Shown here piece by piece: positions 15,495 through 21,932 of a stretch of 26,181 nucleotides of DNA. The first letter of the stretch is position 1; each line of letters begins with the position of its first letter. The notes under the pieces were generated by a model that made no database searches, was not told the origin of the DNA, and worked only from the letters and a program-made list of their open reading frames with translations. A program made the position numbers and the translations under genes. Source of the DNA: JBBTDV01 sp038042605 (lineage in GTDB: Bacteria; Bdellovibrionota; UBA1018); NCBI GenBank assembly GCA_964358645.1, contig CAYHPW010000036.1, positions 1-26,181 of the forward strand. Direction: 5' to 3'.

Positions 15495-16286
15495 TCAGAA
15501 GCCTCCGAGTTTACCGGCTTGGTACAAAAGGTATTCAGCGAACCAAAGAAGCAGCAGGCCGCTTAGAATTTTAATATGCTTCATCCATCGGCCGGAACGT
15601 GGCAGGATTTGCAGGGCGCCGGTTGAGATGGCGATAACGAGTAACAGTGTTCCAAGGCCAAAGGCAAAAGACATCATCAACAGCAGCCCAAGACCGATGG
15701 ATTGTGATTTAGCGATAAACGCTAGTATGGATGTCAGCACTGGGGTTGTGCATGGAGCAGCTATGAATCCCGAAGATGCTCCAAGACAAAATGCACCAAG
15801 CAGTGTCACCTCTTCTTTTTCCGTGGAGGTTCGGTGATGGACAGGCTTTTTTGATGAAGCTAATCTGAGTTTGTTTTTAATGGTTTCCCACCAGGTGAGC
15901 GGGTCAAATGGTATGATGTCTAACATTACGAGCGATGCGACATTCATGATCAATCCGATTATAAAATACCAGCCGGCGGTATTTGTAAAACTGCCAAATA
16001 TCCGACCTGTTAATCCAGCAAGGACACCCAGGAACGAATAAGCCACCGCCATTCCTGAGACATAGACCAGGCTTCTGACCCAAACGGCGTGCCAGGACTT
16101 TTTTGTCGGCCCGATTCCGCCAACCACGCTGACAGTTATGGGTATCATCGGATAAACGCACGGCGTGAGGCTGGATAAAATTCCGCCTAAATATGCCAGA
16201 CATACGGCCCCGAGGGCTTGGATAAAACCAAGCTGTTCGTTGCCTGCTCCCAGCAGGCCTGTCAAGAAATCAGTTATGGAGTGCAT
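15495..16286 (-). CDS. dsbD: CcdA/DsbD-type transmembrane thiol electron transporter
   Basis: A 263-residue inner-membrane protein with about eight hydrophobic segments. The two redox cysteines are Cys43 in SSLTPCVYPMIP and Cys179 in AAPCTTPVL, the paired pattern of the DsbD beta domain. Electrons move from cytosolic thioredoxin to periplasmic acceptors. The periplasmic alpha and gamma thioredoxin domains of full DsbD are absent, so it is short, like CcdA. It heads a minus-strand operon: the VKOR-DsbA gene follows after five bases. The ATG at 16286 has no clear Shine-Dalgarno sequence. Whether the DsbA domain downstream is its partner is an inference from position. Confidence 0.85.
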   Translation of the reverse strand: MHSITDFLTGLLGAGNEQLGFIQALGAVCLAYLGGILSSLTPCVYPMIPITVSVVGGIGPTKKSWHAVWVRSLVYVSGMAVAYSFLGVLAGLTGRIFGSFTNTAGWYFIIGLIMNVASLVMLDIIPFDPLTWWETIKNKLRLASSKKPVHHRTSTEKEEVTLLGAFCLGASSGFIAAPCTTPVLTSILAFIAKSQSIGLGLLLMMSFAFGLGTLLLVIAISTGALQILPRSGRWMKHIKILSGLLLLWFAEYLLYQAGKLGGF

Positions 16287-16360
16287 TCAGATAAATGGGT
16301 AACACGATCTGTATTTGTTTGCTATTGCTCTGATAAAACCATTCACCATATATTCCGTCC

Positions 16361-17059
16361 ATGCATCTTTTAAGTGATGTTTTGTCTTCTGTTCCAGGTG
16401 TTATGCATGGGTTTGGAACCAGGACTGAACCAGTACCTATTCCGTTTATGGAAATGTGGCCAAGAAAACCTCTTTGCAAGCAGGTGCATGGCTGCAATAC
16501 GGTGGAGGTGTTTTCACCTGCTTATGATTGTGGTGAGGCCGATGGCTTTTACACAGGGGGGGTGAATATACCATTGTCAATTGCAACTGCTGATTGTGTA
16601 CCGATATTGCTGGCAAGGAAATCCGGGGAGCGGATCGCGGCCGTACATGCGGGATGGAGGGGGACGAAGTCAAGGATCCTTCGCGCTCTTTGGGAAAAAC
16701 TAATTAGAATAGGTGAAGATCCTTCGCAGTGGTGTGCCGCCGTTGGTCCGGCGATAGGCCCGTGTTGCTATGAGGTAAGCGCGGAATTGGCTGCGGCATT
16801 TGAAGCCGAGTTTAGTGAAGCTGGAACCGGCGTGGCTGTTCCAAAGCCCAGAACCCTTGATCTTCAAGCAATCAATGTTTTTGAGCTAAAGGCAATCGGA
16901 TTAGGGCAGGTGGATTTAATCCGCGCTTGCACGAAATGTTCTGGTGAGAGCGAAAATCCAACATTTTTCAGCTATCGTGAAAATCCCAGACTTGCAAAGA
17001 GGCAATATTCTGTTATCGCAAGGACAGTCGCGGCATCATCCGGAATTCCCTACTTATAG
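16361..17059 (+). CDS. pgeF: Peptidoglycan editing factor PgeF (YfiH/LACC1 family)
   Basis: A 232-residue protein of the DUF152/multicopper-oxidase-like laccase family. The putative zinc ligands keep the YfiH spacing: His43 in QVHG, Cys79 in TADCVPILL, His96 in HAGWRGT. The IGPCCYEV and FFSYRENP motifs follow. Family members have been described as purine nucleoside phosphorylases/adenosine deaminases and as removing wrongly incorporated serine from peptidoglycan precursors. The ATG at 16361 is preceded by a TATATT box only 7-12 bases upstream, without a Shine-Dalgarno sequence, so a leaderless transcript is possible. It diverges from dsbD across 74 bases and converges with rluD, overlapping by 10 bases. 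Confidence 0.9.
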   Translation: MHLLSDVLSSVPGVMHGFGTRTEPVPIPFMEMWPRKPLCKQVHGCNTVEVFSPAYDCGEADGFYTGGVNIPLSIATADCVPILLARKSGERIAAVHAGWRGTKSRILRALWEKLIRIGEDPSQWCAAVGPAIGPCCYEVSAELAAAFEAEFSEAGTGVAVPKPRTLDLQAINVFELKAIGLGQVDLIRACTKCSGESENPTFFSYRENPRLAKRQYSVIARTVAASSGIPYL

Positions 17060-18072
17060 CGGCGTAAAATTCCCAAGAGAGATTTGAACGGATCCGGTGC
17101 CTCGGCCTCAAACAGCATGCTTTTGCCAGTGAGCGGATGATTAAAGGCAAGTCTGCGCGCGTGGAGGGCTTGGCCTGGCAGTTTTGTGATTGCTTCCCTC
17201 GCATCATCGGGAAGAATAACCCATTTTGCCTGTTTAGCCGATGGCGATCCATATGCCGGATCGCCCATTATTGAATTGCCCAGATCCGTGAAATGTACCC
17301 GCACTTGGTGTGTTCTGCCTGTTTCGAGTTTTGCTTCTAAAAAAGTCCCGAATGGCATTCCTTTACCGGTTTTATATTCTTCAAGCCTTTTGAAATACGT
17401 TACCGCGTGGCGTCCCCTCTTTACTTTTGTGCTCATGCGTTTTCTGTCCGTGGCGCTGCGTCCGATTAAGGTTTTAATGATGCCACTTGAATCCTTTGTG
17501 GTGCCGTAGCAAAGCGCCCAGTACACGCGCTCAATGGAATGCGTGGAGAATGTCTTTACCAGCTCCATATGGGCTATGTCAGTCTTTGATACGACAAGTA
17601 CGCCGCTGGTATCCTTGTCCAGCCTGTGTACAATCCCAGGGCGCAGGGGGCCTCCAATGCTGCTTAGTTTTCCAAGCCTGTGCAGGAGTATGTTTACGAG
17701 TGTCCCGTGTTTTTTTGTTAATGAAGGGTGTACGGCGAAACCCTGTGGCTTGTTGATTACCGCTATATCATGGTCCTCGAAGAGAACCTCGATATCAACG
17801 GCTTCTGGTTTGAGATCGATTGATTCCGGCGGAAGGAATTCGATTTTGATTGCGGCGCCGTCCCGCAATTTCGAGTCTGGATGAATGGGGGCCGCGTCCA
17901 TAGTCACCCGGCCGCGTTCCATGAGCCGTTGAAGCAGGCTTCTTGTGCATACTGCTGGTTCACCGGCACCATGCCATTCGCCATTCCCATCTTTAACGGC
18001 TCGTGTAATCAGCTTATCCGCACGCTCATCAGCCGTGTTAAGTTGTTTGTTATATCGCCATGTCCAAATCAT
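17050..18072 (-). CDS. rluD: RluD-family 23S rRNA pseudouridine synthase
   Basis: A 340-residue enzyme that converts uridine to pseudouridine, probably in helix 69 of 23S rRNA if the RluD assignment holds; RluA and RluC relatives cannot be excluded. A short S4-like RNA-binding part (about 15-75) comes first, with an insertion of about 15 residues (around KDGNGEWHGAGEPAV) compared with the usual S4 hairpin. The catalytic domain has the HRLDKDTSG motif with catalytic Asp152, followed by the RTHQVRVH loop (about 255) and the LHARRLAF segment. The start overlaps the stop of the upstream J-like/HTH gene as ATGA, so the two are probably translated together. Confidence 0.9.
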   Translation of the reverse strand: MIWTWRYNKQLNTADERADKLITRAVKDGNGEWHGAGEPAVCTRSLLQRLMERGRVTMDAAPIHPDSKLRDGAAIKIEFLPPESIDLKPEAVDIEVLFEDHDIAVINKPQGFAVHPSLTKKHGTLVNILLHRLGKLSSIGGPLRPGIVHRLDKDTSGVLVVSKTDIAHMELVKTFSTHSIERVYWALCYGTTKDSSGIIKTLIGRSATDRKRMSTKVKRGRHAVTYFKRLEEYKTGKGMPFGTFLEAKLETGRTHQVRVHFTDLGNSIMGDPAYGSPSAKQAKWVILPDDAREAITKLPGQALHARRLAFNHPLTGKSMLFEAEAPDPFKSLLGILRRYK

Positions 18073-18872
18073 TTTTTTGAATGCTTATGATACCTGGCGA
18101 TATATGCGGATGCAACTTTATCGGCGGGGAGTTTAAGAACCCTGGCTATTTGGAATACAAATCCTCTCAGGAAAACAGCTGCCGGTAGTTTTGCGAAGCA
18201 GTCTTCTTCTATGGCATTTAAATAGCTTTTAGATATTTTTGTTATCGAAGACATTTCCTCGATGGAAATCCTTCTATTTTCCCTGATCCTGCGGAGAAAG
18301 ATCCCTTTCCATTCTATTTCCTGCGCTATTTGTTGCTCGATGGATAATGCCTGACCCGGCAATGAGCTTGCTGGTATGGCGGCATGCTGCGGTATTGCTT
18401 GCCTTGTAGAGTGGAATGGGGGAGGGGTAAACCTTCCAACATCATTTTTTGGGACCTCTTTCACTGTATCTGTGTTGTTTGTAAATGAAATATCTGTTGG
18501 TGGCGGTATCAGGAAGTCATCGCTGTTATACGATGTTTCCATTGGCGGTATCCGATCGATAGAAGGTATTTTTTGGTTTTGCGGTGAGCCTTGGCTGCCG
18601 GTTTTGTTGATTTCAAAAGTTTTTTCAGTGATGAATCCGTGGCAGCGGTCATATTCAGCGCGCTTTTGCCGGTCGGACAGCACCTGGTACGCTTGCTCTA
18701 TGTGTTTTAGCGCGCTTTCTCGTTCCTCATGGCTGATTAAAGTATACAGCGCCACGCTGTCCTTGTTGTATGCTGATTTTGCGCGGATGTATGCTTCCTT
18801 TATTTCGTTTGGCGTAGCATCGGGAGTTATATTCAGTACTTCGTAATATGTCCTGTAATTATCAAACGCCAT
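18069..18872 (-). CDS. J-like domain / RodZ-type HTH fusion protein
   Basis: A 267-residue protein. Residues 8-75 are J-domain-like: YYEVLNITPDATPNEIKEAY, then a helix, then AYQVLSDRQKRAEYD. The HPD tripeptide that stimulates Hsp70 is replaced by Asn36-Lys-Asp38, so canonical co-chaperone activity is unlikely. Residues 80-180 form a Pro/Ser-rich disordered linker. Residues about 190-258 are a Cro/RodZ-type HTH: FLRRIRENRRISIEEMSS, then SYLNAIEEDCFAKLPAAVFL, matching the 'YL-ALE-GDF-LP-PVY' pattern of HTH_25. No membrane segment follows. The gene lies between a MinD-like ATPase (20 bases upstream) and rluD (ATGA overlap), a context suggesting a positional or regulatory function. DNA binding is inferred from the HTH only. 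Confidence 0.75.
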   Translation of the reverse strand: MAFDNYRTYYEVLNITPDATPNEIKEAYIRAKSAYNKDSVALYTLISHEERESALKHIEQAYQVLSDRQKRAEYDRCHGFITEKTFEINKTGSQGSPQNQKIPSIDRIPPMETSYNSDDFLIPPPTDISFTNNTDTVKEVPKNDVGRFTPPPFHSTRQAIPQHAAIPASSLPGQALSIEQQIAQEIEWKGIFLRRIRENRRISIEEMSSITKISKSYLNAIEEDCFAKLPAAVFLRGFVFQIARVLKLPADKVASAYIARYHKHSKK

Positions 18873-18892
18873 AATTATTTTATGATACGCGC

Positions 18893-19897
18893 TTATGGTT
18901 CTCCGCGCATACCCCCATATCGCTTAATAAGGTGATGAGTGACGCGTTCTATGTTTGTCACAAATCTTGAGTTGGGGAACTCCAGTAATAATGGTCTTTT
19001 TCTTCTAATCGCCTGCCAGACGGCGCTGTCGTAATCAAGATATCCTATATAATCCATTTCGATACCAAAATATCTCTTGCATACGGTGTGAACTGAAAAA
19101 CCTATTTCAATATCCGTCTGTGTCCTCGCCTGGTTTACTATAAGTTTTGGTTTGAATTTATCTATTTCATATTTAAGCTTTACCGCTGTTTCTGGATCTT
19201 TTTTATTTATCGCGGCGAACAGGTCGGAGGGTGATTTAATCCCCATTATATTTTTTGCATCCAGTGCCGTTTCAATTAATGGTCTGATTTCTCTGAGGCT
19301 GGCTCTATTTAATAAATGCCTGTAATAAGCGCTCTTGATGAATCTATACGCGTTTTCAATGGAAGTTGGCTCCGGCAGTAACGTTATTATCCCTATGTCA
19401 CTGAAAAGAAAAAAATCCACTGTGCTGACAGACGTACCCGCCCCTAGATCAAGAACTAGGTAGTCTGATTGCAGAGTCAGAAGATTATTTAAGAGCCTTG
19501 CTTTTTGTGCGGAAGAAATATTGGCCACGTCCGTGGAGTCCTGCGCGCCACTTATAATATCAAGCCTGCTTACACCGCTTGGGATTAAACATTCAGTCAA
19601 GGTTCCCACGCGGTTTGAGAAGAAGTCGCTTAAAGTATTTTTTGGCAGATCTATTCCAAGAGCCGTATGTAAGTTGGCTCCTCCAAGGTCAAGGTCTATG
19701 GCAATGACTTTGTTACCAAGCCTCGAAAGAGCTATTGCAAGGCTTGAGGCTATCAGGCTTTTGCCTACGCCGCCTTTACCGCCGCCAATAGCCCAAATTT
19801 GTTTTTTGATATTTCGCTGACGATACCCCGACTGCCTGCCATAGGGGTCCGCTGTGGGTGATGCTATGGGATCGAAATCCTTGAGGCTTCCATCCAT
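18893..19897 (-). CDS. MinD/ParA-like P-loop ATPase (FlhG-like)
   Basis: A 334-residue ATPase of the SIMIBI class. The deviant Walker A GGGKGGVGKS (Lys41 and Lys46) is followed by IDLDLGGANLHTALG and the DYLVLDLGAGTS segment. MinD, FlhG and ParA-type proteins place cell structures using ATP-dependent dimerisation. I choose the ATG at 19897 (MDGSLKDFDP) because GGG lies six bases upstream; an ATG 17 codons earlier has no ribosome site. The N-terminal ~30 residues look flexible. No amphipathic C-terminal MinD-type membrane helix stands out; the end is basic (HHLIKRYGGMRG). Downstream genes are the J-like/HTH protein and rluD, so it leads the operon. FlhG, polar-organisation ATPase or plasmid-type ParA are alternatives. 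Confidence 0.82.
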   Translation of the reverse strand: MDGSLKDFDPIASPTADPYGRQSGYRQRNIKKQIWAIGGGKGGVGKSLIASSLAIALSRLGNKVIAIDLDLGGANLHTALGIDLPKNTLSDFFSNRVGTLTECLIPSGVSRLDIISGAQDSTDVANISSAQKARLLNNLLTLQSDYLVLDLGAGTSVSTVDFFLFSDIGIITLLPEPTSIENAYRFIKSAYYRHLLNRASLREIRPLIETALDAKNIMGIKSPSDLFAAINKKDPETAVKLKYEIDKFKPKLIVNQARTQTDIEIGFSVHTVCKRYFGIEMDYIGYLDYDSAVWQAIRRKRPLLLEFPNSRFVTNIERVTHHLIKRYGGMRGEP

Positions 19898-20253
19898 GGA
19901 CTGCCCTTTATTGTCCTCTCTATATAAGCATTTAGTTCGCTTCAGCATGTGTCAAGCTATTTGACTGATGTTTAAGCTAACTGTGTAGAGTTATTCGCAA
20001 GCCAGGCTGACATTGGGTATGGAAGTGCGCAAATATATACAGTAAAACGGTACTGTATTTATAACTGTTTTTTAATTATTATAGACCATATTTTATTCGC
20101 TAACTATTTATAATTATAGGCGTAAAGTCTTCTCCTGATATGTTGCGTAAAGTATCGGGCTAATTCATTTTGGCATCCGTATTGCTTCTTTAACGAAGCG
20201 CATCAAGCAAAGATTAATGATTTTAATTATTAAAAAAGGAGAAAGTCGCAAAA
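19898..20253. promoter_or_regulatory. Divergent regulatory region without a gene
   Basis: No plausible ORF is present. It contains a perfect 8-bp inverted repeat (ATACAGTA at 20037-20044, TACTGTAT at 20051-20058, six-base spacer), a direct repeat GCGTAAAGT (20120-20128 and 20145-20153, 25 bp apart), and a sigma-54-type promoter at 20171-20186. A run of AT-rich DNA lies between 20030 and 20120. It separates the minus-strand MinD-like operon from the plus-strand lipid-kinase-like gene. Confidence 0.65.
20171..20186 (+). promoter_or_regulatory. Sigma-54 (-24/-12) promoter match
   Basis: TGGCATCCGTATTGCT matches the consensus TGGCACGN4TTGCW at all positions except the sixth and seventh, with GG and GC separated by exactly ten bases. 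The start codon of the DGK1/VTE5-type gene is 68 bases past the final T, leaving about a 55-base leader. A direct repeat 18-51 bases upstream could be an activator site. Confidence 0.6.
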
Positions 20254-20952
20254 ATGTCTAAACGGGTCGCAGAATTGAGAATACCTCATTTTTTCGGTAA
20301 CGGGAGCGTTGTTAAGTTACCCGTTAGAACTGAGTTGCATCTGGCAAGGAAGGCCTGGCACCTGGTGATGGGTTCATTTATAGCTTTTACATATCTATCC
20401 GGTGTTTCATCAGTGGTGAGTGTCGCGATTCTTTCATCTATTTTAATTATTGATCTTTTTATGGAGACGATGCGTCTCAGGTCACAAGGATTTAACGAAA
20501 AGGTTATACGCATAATGGGACCCGTGATGCGCGCGCATGAGGTACACCAGTCAAGCGCGGTTCCCCACTACCTGTTTGCCACGATAATAGCGATAGCCGT
20601 GTTTCCAAAGCCTGTGGCCGTCTTGAGCATAATGTATTTGGCTTTTGGTGATCCAGCTGCATCTTTGGCCGGGATTCTTTACGGTGACAGGAGTATCCGC
20701 TGGTCAAATGGAAAGTCTTTGGTTGGAAGTATTGCGGGTGTAATTACTTGCATTATCGTGAGCTTTGTTTTCTTCGGGTTGAATGCGTTTCATATCTCCC
20801 CTGGTCACGTCATGATTCTGAGCCTGATAGGTGGCATTGCTGGAGGGGTTGCTGAGCATCTCCCCATAGATGTGGATGATAATTTTTTAATCCCGGTATT
20901 TTCTGGTTTTGTTCTTTGGCTGGCTTTTATACTTCTTGGCATCGCATTGTAA
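20254..20952 (+). CDS. DGK1/VTE5/SEC59-type lipid kinase or cytidylyltransferase-like membrane protein
   Basis: A 232-residue integral membrane protein with about six hydrophobic segments. Conserved family features are the N-terminal RKAWHLVMG, GDPAASLAGILYG (about 131-143), SNGKSLVGSIAGV and LPIDVDDNFLIPV. Relatives use CTP or phosphatidate to phosphorylate lipid alcohols (dolichol, diacylglycerol, phytol) or belong to the cytidylyltransferase (CDP-DAG synthase) superfamily. The actual lipid substrate cannot be named. AAAAAGGAGA lies upstream of the ATG at a distance slightly longer than usual. The gene is preceded by a sigma-54-type promoter and is followed after 140 bases by a barrel-like secreted protein. 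Confidence 0.8.
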   Translation: MSKRVAELRIPHFFGNGSVVKLPVRTELHLARKAWHLVMGSFIAFTYLSGVSSVVSVAILSSILIIDLFMETMRLRSQGFNEKVIRIMGPVMRAHEVHQSSAVPHYLFATIIAIAVFPKPVAVLSIMYLAFGDPAASLAGILYGDRSIRWSNGKSLVGSIAGVITCIIVSFVFFGLNAFHISPGHVMILSLIGGIAGGVAEHLPIDVDDNFLIPVFSGFVLWLAFILLGIAL

Positions 20953-20955
20953 AAG

Positions 20956-20980
20956 ATTAGATCGACTGACTAATTTTTTT
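20956..20980 (+). terminator. Weak stem followed by a T-run
   Basis: ATTAG and CTAAT form a five-pair AT-rich stem around a nine-base loop, followed by seven T residues, three bases after the lipid-kinase-like gene stop. The stem is too weak to be confident. Confidence 0.3.
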
Positions 20981-21092
20981 ACACCTTATGTTATTTATCT
21001 AGAGTTAGTAGATATAACCACTGGTAATTATTAATAATAGATTTGTCCTATATGGTATGGTCGTTGCTCTTAGATTTTAAGCAAGGTAAGGT

Positions 21093-21923
21093 ATGATTTT
21101 GTATTTACAAAAAATATTCGCCGTTATCTTTCTGATTCTTTCGCTTACTTTTTTAGCTCAGGCCAATCTCAAACCTCAATGGTCAAAAAAGCGGGCGGCA
21201 GGAGTGCATCTAAATAGTTCATTTCTGGCAGATTTGGACAATAAAAATTTTAATTCAAAGGGCACAAATTTTATTACAGAAGCGATGTCTTCAGCTGATG
21301 TTCGAGATAAGTACAGCACGCTCCATGGTGATTACGAAATGCGCAAGCGTCATGGGTTGATCGATACCGATGCTGAGCGCTGTTATCTGGATCAGATGAG
21401 CGGCTTTAATAACGAAATATTATCCAGGCTGAGATTATCGCAGCTTAGGGATGGCCGAAAAAAGCTTGAGACGGCAATGCTTAGGAATGACCGCCTGAAG
21501 GCTATAGCCGGGCCGATCGTAATGGCGGGCGCTATTGCTGCTGCATGTACCACTGGTGAGCCACTTGAATTTACGCTTACAGATAATACGAAACTAGTTA
21601 CACGTGCTGACGTCAGAAATCAGGTGGGTCAGCTTTCTGTTGCATCCCAAGCTTTGACGGGCTCGCTTGATCTTATGGCTAAGACGCCCGGCGAACGTGA
21701 AGAGCGATATAGATTTTCTTTGAATAGTGGCATCCCGTTATTTAACGTCACAAGTGGCATTTCATATGGCATGACATCAAACACGCTCAGCATGTCCCTA
21801 ACTAAACAATTAAGCAGCCGCTTGAGTTGTTCAGTAGATTCCACCAGACCTCTGGACAACACTCCTCTAGCGTCATCTCTCGCCCAGGAATCTGTCAGGC
21901 TTTTATACGGGTTTAATTTTTAA
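21093..21923 (+). CDS. Secreted protein with barrel-like C-terminus, unknown function
   Basis: A 276-residue protein I do not recognise. A clear signal peptide (hydrophobic residues 3-22, ending FLAQA) is followed by a charged, helical middle (NDRLKAIAGPIVMAGAIAAA, about 131-150, is the only hydrophobic stretch inside the mature part). The last ~80 residues alternate polar and hydrophobic residues (RFSLNSGIPLFNVTSGISYG, then TLSMSLTKQLSSRLSCSV) and end in LLYGFNF, as outer-membrane beta-barrel proteins do. Two cysteines at about 112 and 152 could pair. AAGGT precedes the ATG. Gene ends nine bases before the converging mutS2. Outer-membrane localisation is an inference. Confidence 0.65.
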   Translation: MILYLQKIFAVIFLILSLTFLAQANLKPQWSKKRAAGVHLNSSFLADLDNKNFNSKGTNFITEAMSSADVRDKYSTLHGDYEMRKRHGLIDTDAERCYLDQMSGFNNEILSRLRLSQLRDGRKKLETAMLRNDRLKAIAGPIVMAGAIAAACTTGEPLEFTLTDNTKLVTRADVRNQVGQLSVASQALTGSLDLMAKTPGEREERYRFSLNSGIPLFNVTSGISYGMTSNTLSMSLTKQLSSRLSCSVDSTRPLDNTPLASSLAQESVRLLYGFNF

Positions 21924-21932
21924 GTTTTGTTA

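Noticed and set aside
20037..20058. ATACAGTA/TACTGTAT palindrome as a LexA (SOS) box.
   Set aside because: The half-sites are in the reverse order to the enterobacterial CTGT-N8-ACAG box and the spacing is N10. It is kept only as an unnamed inverted repeat.
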